NCBI RefSeq assembly: GCF_003248455.1
Contig: NZ_QFNM01000008.1
Span: forward strand, 13,537 to 77,536
Direction: 5' to 3'
Source: Brevundimonas sp.
GTDB taxonomy: Bacteria; Pseudomonadota; Alphaproteobacteria; Caulobacterales; Caulobacteraceae
DNA: 64,000 nt
Shown here piece after piece: positions 47,355 through 55,013 of this stretch. Positions within the stretch are counted from its first letter, which is position 1. Every line of letters begins with the position of its first letter. A program made the position numbers and the translations under genes. Below the pieces are notes generated by a model, which saw only the letters and a list, made by a program, of their open reading frames with translations, was not told the origin of the DNA and did no database searches.

Positions 47355-47407
47355 CCCGCATTTCGCAACGCGGGTGAGGCGCGATTCGGGGAGAAATCCC
47401 GATTCGC
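47355..47407 (+). promoter_or_regulatory. Two hairpins in the rpsB leader
   Basis: Hairpin 1: CCCGC (47355-47359) / GCGGG (47370-47374). Hairpin 2: GCGATTCGGG (47381-47390) / CCCGATTCGC (47398-47407), nine of ten pairs. They lie 70-120 bp before the rpsB ATG and could bind S2 for feedback control. Whether transcription starts upstream of them is not known. Confidence 0.4.
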
Positions 47408-47475
47408 ACCATTCCGAGGGTCGCCAGACCTTTAATCCCCCGCGCCACGTCGATCGGAAAAAGGACTGAACGATC

Positions 47476-48420
47476 ATGGCTCTGCCAGAATTCTCCATGC
47501 GCACCCTGCTGGAAGCGGGCGCCCACTTCGGCCACCAGACGCACCGCTGGAACCCGAAGATGGACCGCTACATCTTCGGCTCGCGCTCGAATATCCATAT
47601 CATCGACCTGTCGCAGACGATGCCGCTGTTCCACCAAGCCCTGGTGGCGGTGCGCGACGTCGCCGCCAAGGGCGGCCGCGTCCTGTTCGTCGGCACCAAG
47701 CGTCAGGCCTCGGAGCCGGTGGCCGAAGCCGCAAAGCGCTGCGCCCAATACTACATGAACAACCGTTGGCTGGGCGGTACGCTGACCAACTGGCGCACCG
47801 TTTCGGGTTCCATCGCCCGCCTGCGTGAACTGGAAGGCATCCTGGAGAACGGCGGCGAAGGTCGCGTCAAGAAGGAACTGCTGACCCTGCAGCGCGAGAA
47901 GGACAAGCTGGAGCTGTCGCTGGGCGGCATCAAGGACATGGGTTCCATCCCTGACATCATGTTCGTGATCGACACCAACAAAGAAGCGATCGCGATCCAG
48001 GAAGCCCGCAAGCTGAACATCCCGATCATCGCCATCCTGGACACCAATTCGGACCCCGACGGCATCACCTATCCGGTTCCGGGCAACGACGACGCCGCCC
48101 GCGCCATCCAGACCTACTGCGACTTGATCGCCGATGCGGTTCTGGATGGTCTGGCCGCCGGCGCCTCGGCCTCCGGCATCGATCTGGGCGCTTCGGAAGC
48201 TCCGGTCGAGCCGATGTTGCGCGAAGCCTCGGCTCCGGTCGCCGCTGAAGCCGCTCCGGTCGCCGCTGAAGCCGCTCCGGCCGGCACGGAAGGCGCCGCC
48301 GCCGAACTGGAAGCCGCCGCTCAACCGGCCCCCTCCGAACCGGCTGGGGCCGACGAAGCCGCCCAGGCCGCCACTTCGGAAGCCAACGACGCGGTCGAGA
48401 CCGAGAAGGCCACGGGCTGA
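47476..48420 (+). CDS. rpsB: 30S ribosomal protein S2 with long Ala/Glu-rich C-terminal tail
   Basis: 314 residues. The first about 230 are standard S2 (MRTLLEAGAHFGHQTHRWNPKM, SNIHIIDLSQT, NRWLGGTLTNWRT, KDMGSIPDIMFVID). The remaining about 80 residues form an acidic Ala/Pro/Glu tail, partly from a 21-bp tandem repeat. Such tails occur in several alphaproteobacterial S2 proteins; function unknown. AAAAGGA before the ATG at 47476. First gene of the rpsB-tsf-pyrH-frr cluster. Confidence 0.97.
   Translation: MALPEFSMRTLLEAGAHFGHQTHRWNPKMDRYIFGSRSNIHIIDLSQTMPLFHQALVAVRDVAAKGGRVLFVGTKRQASEPVAEAAKRCAQYYMNNRWLGGTLTNWRTVSGSIARLRELEGILENGGEGRVKKELLTLQREKDKLELSLGGIKDMGSIPDIMFVIDTNKEAIAIQEARKLNIPIIAILDTNSDPDGITYPVPGNDDAARAIQTYCDLIADAVLDGLAAGASASGIDLGASEAPVEPMLREASAPVAAEAAPVAAEAAPAGTEGAAAELEAAAQPAPSEPAGADEAAQAATSEANDAVETEKATG
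48232..48282 (+). repeat. 21-bp tandem repeat in rpsB
   Basis: Two full copies of a 21-bp unit encoding APVAAEA plus part of a third. The unit length keeps the reading frame. Confidence 0.9.
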
Positions 48421-48444
48421 TCGCCCGGCGGTCTTCATAGAGAG

Positions 48445-48490
48445 GGCCGTGCATAGAACCGACACACGGCCGGGCCATACAGGTCCGGCC
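48445..48490 (+). promoter_or_regulatory. Two mutually exclusive hairpins between rpsB and tsf
   Basis: Hairpin A: GGCCGTG (48445-48451) / CACGGCC (48465-48471). Hairpin B: GGCCGGGCC (48468-48476) / GGTCCGGCC (48482-48490), one G-T pair, 5-nt loop. They share 48468-48471, so only one can form. No T tract follows. They may tune the rpsB to tsf ratio. Confidence 0.4.
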
Positions 48491-48525
48491 GTTCCGCATA
48501 CGATACATCCCCCAAGGAGAAGAAC

Positions 48526-49467
48526 ATGGCCGAGATCACTGCCGCCCTCGTGAAGGAACTTCGCGAGCGTTCGGGCGTCGGCATGATGGACTGCAAGAAG
48601 GCGCTGGTTGAGAACAACGGCGACATCGACGCCGCCATCGACTGGCTGCGCGCCAAGGGTCTGTCCAAGGCCGCCAAGAAGGCCGATCGCGTCGCCGCCG
48701 AAGGCCTGGTCGCCGTGGCGTCCAAGGAAGACGGCAAGGGCGAAGTCGCCGCCGCCATCGAGTTCAATGCGGAAACCGACTTCGTCGCCCGCAACGAACT
48801 GTTCCAGAACGCCGCCAAGCAATTCGCCCAGCTGGGCCTCGAGCACCACACGGTGGAGTCCCTGCACGGCGCCGAGCTGGAATCCGGCAAGACGGTCCAG
48901 GACGAAGTGACCAACATGATCGCCACCATCGGCGAGAACATGCAACTGCGCCGCGCCGCCCGCCTGTCGGTGTCGGAAGGCGTCGTCTCGACCTACGTCC
49001 ACAACGCGGTTTCGCCCGGCGTCGGCCGCATCGGCGTGCTGGTCGCCCTGGAAGGCGAGGGGGACAAGACCGCCTTGCGCGAACTGGGCCGCAAGATCGC
49101 CATGCACGTCGCCGCGACCGCGCCGCTGTCGCTGAACACCGACGACCTGGACCCGGCCGCCATCGAGAAGGAACGCACCGTCCTGACCGAAAAGGCCAAG
49201 GAGGAAGGGCGCCCTGAAGCCATGATCGCCAAGATCGTCGAAGGCCAGATCAACAAGTTCCAGAAGGACGTCGTGCTGTCCAAGCAGCCGTTCGTCATGG
49301 ACCCGGACGTGACCATCGAACAGCTGGTCGCCAACTCGGCCAAGGAACTGGGCTCCTCGAACCTGCACCTGGCCGGCTTCGTCCGCCTGGCGCTGGGCGA
49401 AGGCGTCGAAAAGGTCGAAGGCCCCGACTTCGCGTCGGAAGTCGCCTCGATGATGGGCGGCGCCTAA
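48526..49467 (+). CDS. tsf: Elongation factor Ts
   Basis: 313 residues, guanine nucleotide exchange factor for EF-Tu. N-terminal UBA-like domain (ITAALVKELRERSGVGMMDCKKALVE) and the TDFVARN motif of the core are intact. AAGGAG lies 7-8 bp before the ATG at 48526. Confidence 0.97.
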   Translation: MAEITAALVKELRERSGVGMMDCKKALVENNGDIDAAIDWLRAKGLSKAAKKADRVAAEGLVAVASKEDGKGEVAAAIEFNAETDFVARNELFQNAAKQFAQLGLEHHTVESLHGAELESGKTVQDEVTNMIATIGENMQLRRAARLSVSEGVVSTYVHNAVSPGVGRIGVLVALEGEGDKTALRELGRKIAMHVAATAPLSLNTDDLDPAAIEKERTVLTEKAKEEGRPEAMIAKIVEGQINKFQKDVVLSKQPFVMDPDVTIEQLVANSAKELGSSNLHLAGFVRLALGEGVEKVEGPDFASEVASMMGGA

Positions 49468-49502
49468 GCGTCCACCCCCTCATTCGTGAGGGTTTTGTAT
49501 CA

Positions 49503-49540
49503 GAAGGGCGCGTTCGGCTTTGATGGCCGGCGCGCCCTTC
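49503..49540 (+). terminator. Hairpin between tsf and pyrH
   Basis: GAAGGGCGCG (49503-49512) / CGCGCCCTTC (49531-49540), perfect 10-bp stem, 18-nt loop, no T tract. It could attenuate transcription or stabilise the upstream mRNA end. Confidence 0.45.
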
Positions 49541-49594
49541 GTCTATAAGAAGCCGCCTGATTCAAGGGCGCAGCAGCAAACGGACCCTCCGCCC

Positions 49595-50329
49595 ATGCCC
49601 GACGCTCCCTCGAACTTCCGCTACAAGCGCGTCCTGCTGAAGGTCTCGGGCGAGGTGCTGATGGGCGATCAGACGTTCGGTCTGGACATGAAGACGGTCG
49701 ATACCGTCGCCAAGGCCGTCGCCGACGTCGCGGCCGAAGGGGTCGAGATCTGCCTGGTCATCGGCGGCGGCAACATCTTCCGCGGCCTGTCCAAGGCGGC
49801 GGCGGGGATGGAGCGCGCCCAGGCCGACTATATGGGCATGCTGGCCACCATCATGAACGCCCTGGCCATGCAGTCGGCGCTGGAGAAGATCGGCGTCTCG
49901 ACCCGCGTGCAGAGCGCCATTCCGATGGCCGCCATCGCCGAACCCTACATCCGCCGCCGCGCCCTGCGTCACCTGGAAAAGGGCCGGGTGGTGATCTTCG
50001 CCGCCGGCGTCGGCGCGCCGTTCTTCACGACCGACTCAGGCGCCGCCCTGCGCGCCGCCGAAATGGGCTGCGACGCCTTGCTGAAGGGCACCAGCGTCGA
50101 CGGCGTCTATACCGCCGATCCCAAGAAGGATCCGACCGCGACCCGCTACGACACCCTGACCTATCAGGATGTGCTGGCCAAGGATCTGCGCGTCATGGAC
50201 GCCTCGGCCATCGCCATGATGCGCGATACCGGCATCCCCATCGTGGTCTTCTCGATCCGGGACGACAATTCGCTGCGCCGAACCCTGACCGGCGAAGGCA
50301 CGTTCACGGTCATTCGGGACGCCGCATAA
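49595..50329 (+). CDS. pyrH: UMP kinase
   Basis: 244 residues from ATG 49595; the longer frame from 49520 crosses the hairpin and has no conserved residues. Phosphorylates UMP to UDP. FRYKRVLLKVSGEVLMG, CLVIGGGNIFRG, FAAGVGAPFFTTDSGAALRAAEMGCDALLKGTSVDGVYTADPKKDP are typical of the amino-acid-kinase fold. Confidence 0.96.
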   Translation: MPDAPSNFRYKRVLLKVSGEVLMGDQTFGLDMKTVDTVAKAVADVAAEGVEICLVIGGGNIFRGLSKAAAGMERAQADYMGMLATIMNALAMQSALEKIGVSTRVQSAIPMAAIAEPYIRRRALRHLEKGRVVIFAAGVGAPFFTTDSGAALRAAEMGCDALLKGTSVDGVYTADPKKDPTATRYDTLTYQDVLAKDLRVMDASAIAMMRDTGIPIVVFSIRDDNSLRRTLTGEGTFTVIRDAA

Positions 50330-50371
50330 GGCGTCCGAGCGACCAGGAAAAAACGAAGAGAGACCAAGAGC

Positions 50372-50929
50372 ATGGCGAAACCCGACCTCAAGACCTACCG
50401 CGACCGGATGGACCGCTCCGTCGCCGCCCTGAAGGAAGAGTTCAGCGGCCTGCGCACCGGACGCGCCAACGCCGGACTGCTGGAGCCTGTCCGCGTCGAG
50501 GCTTATGGCTCGGCCTCGCCCCTGACCGCCGTCGCCGCCATCAGCGTGCCCGAACCGCGCATGATCAGCGTCAATGTCTGGGACAAGGGCATGGTCGGCG
50601 CCGTGGAAAAGGCGATCCGCAACGCCAACCTGGGCCTGAACCCCATCGTCGACGGCCAGACGCTGCGCATCCCCGTGCCGCCGTTGACCGAGGAACGCCG
50701 CAAGGATCTGGTCAAGCTGGCCGGCAAATACGCCGAGCAGCAGAAGATTTCCGTACGCAACGTGCGTCGCGACGCCAACGACGATCTCAAGAAGGCCGAG
50801 AAGGCGGGCGAGATCAGCCAGGACGAACAGAAGAAGATGGAGACCGAGGTCCAGAAGGACACGGACGCGGCCATCAAGCGCATCGACGAGGCCTTGAAGA
50901 CCAAGGAACAAGAGATCATGCAGGTCTGA
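50372..50929 (+). CDS. frr: Ribosome recycling factor
   Basis: 185 residues, standard length. LRTGRANAGLLEPVRVEAYGS, VNVWDKGMVGAVEKAIRNANLGLNP and RRKDLVKLAGKYAEQQKISVRNVRRDAND are family signatures. Splits post-termination ribosomes together with EF-G. Confidence 0.97.
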   Translation: MAKPDLKTYRDRMDRSVAALKEEFSGLRTGRANAGLLEPVRVEAYGSASPLTAVAAISVPEPRMISVNVWDKGMVGAVEKAIRNANLGLNPIVDGQTLRIPVPPLTEERRKDLVKLAGKYAEQQKISVRNVRRDANDDLKKAEKAGEISQDEQKKMETEVQKDTDAAIKRIDEALKTKEQEIMQV

Positions 50930-50966
50930 GGCGAAACGGCTTGGGCCTGAAGGGATCGCACGACAG

Positions 50967-51740
50967 ATGACGGCAGACCGCGTCGCGCCTCCCGGCCAAC
51001 GCCCGGAAGACCTGCGTTCCGAGGGGCCGCGTCATGTCGCCATCATCATGGACGGCAACGGGCGCTGGGCCAAGGCGCGGGGCCTGCCGCGCGCGCTCGG
51101 CCACCGCGAGGGGGTTCAGGCGCTGAAGCGTACGATCCAGGCGGCGCCGGATCTGGGCATCCGGTGCCTGACCGTGTTCGGCTTCTCCACCGAGAACTGG
51201 AGCCGGCCCGAGGACGAGGTTTCGGACCTGATGGGTCTGGTGCGAACCTATGTGGCCAGCGACCTGACGCGGCTGGAAAAGGCGGGCGTGCGTCTGCGCA
51301 TCCTGGGGCGCCGTGAAGGCCTGCCCGCCGACATCGCCGACATCATCGACAAGGCCGAGGCGAAGACGGCGCACAACGAGCGGTTCCTGCTTCAGGTCGC
51401 CTTCAACTATGGCGGCCGAGCAGACCTGGTGGACGCCGCGCGTCGGCACATGGCGCGCCTGGCGTCCGGCGAGACGACCGAGCCCCTGACCGAACAGACC
51501 TTCGAGGCCGGTCTGGCTACGGCGGGATCGCCGCCCCTGGACCTGATCGTGCGGACGTCGGGCGAACAACGGCTGTCGAACTTCCTGTTGTGGGAGGCGG
51601 CCTACGCCGAACTGGTGTTTCAAGACATTCTATGGCCGGACTACGGTCCCAAGGCCCTGGCCGAGGCGGTCGCCGCCTATGGCCGTCGCGAGCGTCGCTA
51701 TGGCGGCCGCGAGGCCGAACCGATGCGTGAAACAGCCTGA
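50967..51740 (+). CDS. uppS: Undecaprenyl diphosphate synthase
   Basis: 257 residues, cis-prenyltransferase making the lipid carrier for peptidoglycan and lipopolysaccharide. HVAIIMDGNGRWAKARG (catalytic Asp), TVFGFSTENWSRP, and RTSGEQRLSNFLLWEAAYAELVF. The stop shares a base with the cdsA ATG. Confidence 0.96.
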   Translation: MTADRVAPPGQRPEDLRSEGPRHVAIIMDGNGRWAKARGLPRALGHREGVQALKRTIQAAPDLGIRCLTVFGFSTENWSRPEDEVSDLMGLVRTYVASDLTRLEKAGVRLRILGRREGLPADIADIIDKAEAKTAHNERFLLQVAFNYGGRADLVDAARRHMARLASGETTEPLTEQTFEAGLATAGSPPLDLIVRTSGEQRLSNFLLWEAAYAELVFQDILWPDYGPKALAEAVAAYGRRERRYGGREAEPMRETA

Positions 51741-52558
51741 TGGCGGTCAAGGGACGCGACATCGCCCTACGCGCCGCTTCCGCCGTCGTCCTGGCGCCGG
51801 CCGCCGTGGCCGCGACCTGGGCCGGGGGCGTCTGGTTTCTGGGCCTCATGGTGGCGGCCAGCGTGGTCCTGGCGTTCGAATGGGCGGCGATGAGCGCGCC
51901 GCACGCCAGGCGCGTCATGGGCGGCGCCGTCAGCTTCGGCGTCGTCGCGGCCGTGGTCAGCGCACATTTCGGCGTCATGTCGGTGGCCTTCATCATGCTG
52001 GTCTTCGGAGCCGCAGCCGCCGGCGTCTACGCGCGCAGCCGGGGGCAGGAGGCGTTGGACGCCGCCTATGGGGTTCTCTATCTAGGTTGGCCCTCGGTTC
52101 TGTTGATCTGGTTGCGCGGCGTGGACAGCCCGGTTGGCCTGCACTGGACCGTGCTGGTCTTCGCCGTGGCCTGGTCGGCGGACATCCTGGCCTATCTGGC
52201 GGGATCGACCTTCGGCGGCCCGAAGCTGTGGCCGCGCTTTTCGCCCAACAAGACCTGGTCCGGCTTCATCGGCGGCATTCTGGCCGGGGCGGTCGCGGGC
52301 GCCGTGATGACCGCCTGGGTCGATATGGGCGCTCTGACCGTGGTGTGGGGCGCCATTCTGGGCTTGGCGGCGGCCTTGGCGACCATGGCGGGCGACCTGT
52401 GGGAGTCGGCGCTGAAGCGACGGTTTGGCGTCAAGGACGCGGGCAACACCATCCCCGGACATGGCGGGCTGCTGGACCGGGTGGACGGGTTGATGTTCGC
52501 CGTCGTCGTGGTGGCGGCCGGGCGTCTGATGGTCCTGATGCTGGAGCAGGGCGCGTGA
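51740..52558 (+). CDS. cdsA: Phosphatidate cytidylyltransferase
   Basis: 272 residues, about seven membrane spans; makes CDP-diacylglycerol for phospholipids. SPNKTWSGFIGG and the C-terminal signature KRRFGVKDAGNTIPGHGGLLDRVDGL are intact. Coupled to uppS (one-base overlap) and dxr (4-bp overlap). Confidence 0.95.
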   Translation: MAVKGRDIALRAASAVVLAPAAVAATWAGGVWFLGLMVAASVVLAFEWAAMSAPHARRVMGGAVSFGVVAAVVSAHFGVMSVAFIMLVFGAAAAGVYARSRGQEALDAAYGVLYLGWPSVLLIWLRGVDSPVGLHWTVLVFAVAWSADILAYLAGSTFGGPKLWPRFSPNKTWSGFIGGILAGAVAGAVMTAWVDMGALTVVWGAILGLAAALATMAGDLWESALKRRFGVKDAGNTIPGHGGLLDRVDGLMFAVVVVAAGRLMVLMLEQGA

Positions 52559-53751
52559 TCCGTCGCCGCGTCACGGTGCTGGGCGCGACCGGATCGGTCG
52601 GCTCCTCGACCCTGGACCTGATGGCCCGGGCCGAGGCGTCGGGCGCGGGCGGTTTCGAGGTCGAGGCCCTGACCGGCGGGGCCAACATCGCCAAACTGGC
52701 CGAACAGGCCCGGCGCTGGAAGCCACGATTGGCCGTCACCGCCGATCCGGCGCGGTTGGAAGACTTGCGGGCGGCCCTGGCCGGGACCGGCGTCGCGGCG
52801 GCCGCCGGGGAGGCGGCTGTCGTGGAAGCCGCCACCCGACCCGCCGACTGGATCATGGCCTCGATCGTCGGCGCCGCGGGGCTGAAGTCGGCCTGGGCGG
52901 CGGCGGGGACGGGCGCGACCCTGGCTCTGGCCAATAAAGAAAGCCTGGTCTGCTGCGGCCCCGCCCTGATCGAACGAGTCGGACGAGCAGGCGGGCGACT
53001 GATCCCGGTCGATTCCGAACATTCGGCCATCTTCCAGGTGTTTCCGGCCGAGGCGCCGGAACGGGTGGCGAAACTGGTGCTGACGGCTTCGGGCGGCCCT
53101 TTCCGCCAGACCCCGCGCGAGCGGATGGTCGCGATCACGCCCGAACAGGCCGTGGCCCACCCGAATTGGAGCATGGGCGCCAAGATTTCGGTCGACAGCG
53201 CCACCATGGCCAACAAGGGCCTGGAGATGATCGAGGCGGCCTATCTGTTCGCCATGCCTCAAGAGCGGATCGAGGTGGTGGTCCACCCCGAATCTATCAT
53301 CCACAGCCTTGTGGAATATGTGGACGGATCGACCCTGGCGCAGATGGGGCCGCCGGATATGCGCACCCCCATCGCCTGCGCCCTGGCCTGGCCCGACCGG
53401 ATCGCCTGGCCGGCGCCGAAGCTGAACCTGGCCGCGCTGGGCCGGCTGACGTTCGAGGCGCCCGATCTGACGCGGTTCCCGGCTCTCGATCTGGCGCGCC
53501 AGGCGCTGAGGGCTGGGGGCGCGGCGCCCGCCGTGTTCAACGCCGCGAACGAGGTCGCGGCCTTCGCCTTCCTTGACCGAAAGCTGGCGTTTCTCAATAT
53601 TGCCGCAGTCGTCGCCGAAACCCTTGAGCGTGCGACGAAAGCGGGGATGGTTTTCGGCTCTGGAGACGCCTGCGGCGCGGCCCTGACGGTCGACGCCGAG
53701 GCGCGTCGAATGGCCGGATCCGTCATCGCCGGCCTTGCCAACGCGGCCTGA
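52555..53751 (+). CDS. dxr: 1-deoxy-D-xylulose 5-phosphate reductoisomerase
   Basis: 398 residues, GTG start at 52555 inside the end of cdsA; earlier in-frame codons are antisense-like sequence over cdsA. MEP-pathway step from DXP to MEP. NADPH motif VLGATGSVGSSTLDL, ALANKESLVCCG, PVDSEHSAIFQ, and metal/substrate region TASGGPFR plus VHPESIIHSLVEYVDGS are present. Confidence 0.96.
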   Translation: MIRRRVTVLGATGSVGSSTLDLMARAEASGAGGFEVEALTGGANIAKLAEQARRWKPRLAVTADPARLEDLRAALAGTGVAAAAGEAAVVEAATRPADWIMASIVGAAGLKSAWAAAGTGATLALANKESLVCCGPALIERVGRAGGRLIPVDSEHSAIFQVFPAEAPERVAKLVLTASGGPFRQTPRERMVAITPEQAVAHPNWSMGAKISVDSATMANKGLEMIEAAYLFAMPQERIEVVVHPESIIHSLVEYVDGSTLAQMGPPDMRTPIACALAWPDRIAWPAPKLNLAALGRLTFEAPDLTRFPALDLARQALRAGGAAPAVFNAANEVAAFAFLDRKLAFLNIAAVVAETLERATKAGMVFGSGDACGAALTVDAEARRMAGSVIAGLANAA

Positions 53752-53778
53752 GGACAGGCCAGGGGAGACGATTTTCGA

Positions 53779-54996
53779 ATGCTGGGCGTCATGGGTCAGA
53801 TCCTGATCTCCATCGCCTCGTTCCTGCTGGTGCTGACCTTCATCGTCACCATCCACGAACTGGGTCATTTTCTGGTCGCGCGCGCGTTCGGCGTGAAGGT
53901 GGATCGCTTCGCGGTCGGCTTCGGCAAGGCTGTGTTCAGGCGGACGGATCGCCACGGAATCGAATGGCGGCTGGGATGGCTGCCCCTGGGCGGCTATGTG
54001 AAGTTCTCTGGCGACCTGGACGCGTCCAGCGTGCCCGATCAGGCCGGGCTGGATCGGTTGCGCCAGCGGGTGGTCGCCGAGCGCGGGCCGGGGGCCGAGC
54101 GTGATTACTTCCATTTCAAACCGGTATGGCAGCGCGCCCTGATCGTCGCCGCCGGTCCGGTCGCCAACTTCATTCTGGCCATCACCATCTTCGCCATCGT
54201 CTTCATGGCGGTGGGAACGCAGTTGCGCCCGGCGCGCGTGGCCCAGGTCCAGGCGGGATCGCCCGCCGCCGCCGCCGGTTTCCAGGTCGGCGACCTGATC
54301 ACCCAGGTCAACGGCAAGACCATCAAGGATGGCGGCGAGGTGACGCGCACCGTGATGCTGTCGACCGGCGACCCCGTGCGTTTCACGGTCGAACGTGGCC
54401 GGGAAACGCTGAGACTGACCGCCGTGCCCGAACGCCGCGAGGAGAACGACCCCGTGGCCGGGCGGATCAAGGTGGGCCGGATCGGCCTGGGCCTGGGATC
54501 GACAGCCGCCGACGTGCGCCATGTCCGCTATGGTCCTGTCGGCGCCATAGTCGAGGGCGTACGCCAGACCGGCGACGTGATCGGCTCGACCTTGACCTAT
54601 CTTGGGCGGCTCGTGACGGGTCGTGAATCCGGCGATCAGTTCAGCGGCCCGCTGGGCATCGCCAAGGCGACCGGCTCCCTGACGACGGCGGCGGTCGAGG
54701 CCAGCCCGGCGCCAAGCCAGATGGCGGTCAATCTGGTCCTGACGCTGACGACCCTGGCCGCCATACTTTCGATCGGAATCGGCTTTCTAAATCTGCTTCC
54801 CATTCCGATCCTCGACGGCGGGCACCTGCTTTTCTACGGTTATGAGGCCGTGGCCAGGCGGCCTGTGTCGGCGCGGTTCCAGGAGATGGGCTATCGCGCA
54901 GGTCTTGCGCTTTTGGCGGGATTTATGTTGTTCGCGACGTGGAACGACCTACAGAAGCTCAACCTCCTCCAATTCCTCGGCGGGCTCGTTTCGTGA
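53779..54996 (+). CDS. rseP: Site-2 intramembrane protease RseP/MmpA
   Basis: 405 residues, zinc metalloprotease. HELGH at residues 26-30 in the first span (ligands H26, H30, catalytic E27), a single PDZ-like domain (VQAGSPAAAAGFQVGDLITQVNGKTIKDGG), and the LDG motif in NLLPIPILDGGHLLFYGYE. Known homologue MmpA in Caulobacter cleaves the polarity protein PodJ; RseP in E. coli releases sigma-E. No anti-sigma gene is adjacent. An ATG at 53791 is a possible later start. Confidence 0.95.
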   Translation: MLGVMGQILISIASFLLVLTFIVTIHELGHFLVARAFGVKVDRFAVGFGKAVFRRTDRHGIEWRLGWLPLGGYVKFSGDLDASSVPDQAGLDRLRQRVVAERGPGAERDYFHFKPVWQRALIVAAGPVANFILAITIFAIVFMAVGTQLRPARVAQVQAGSPAAAAGFQVGDLITQVNGKTIKDGGEVTRTVMLSTGDPVRFTVERGRETLRLTAVPERREENDPVAGRIKVGRIGLGLGSTAADVRHVRYGPVGAIVEGVRQTGDVIGSTLTYLGRLVTGRESGDQFSGPLGIAKATGSLTTAAVEASPAPSQMAVNLVLTLTTLAAILSIGIGFLNLLPIPILDGGHLLFYGYEAVARRPVSARFQEMGYRAGLALLAGFMLFATWNDLQKLNLLQFLGGLVS

Positions 54997-55013
54997 GCCG
55001 ACGCCAGCCCCCG

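Noticed and set aside
47326..49368. 680-codon minus-strand frame over rpsB and tsf
   Set aside because: Antisense to two essential genes with intact motifs.
52192..54522. 776-codon minus-strand frame over cdsA, dxr and rseP
   Set aside because: Shadow frame; all three plus-strand genes carry full motif sets.
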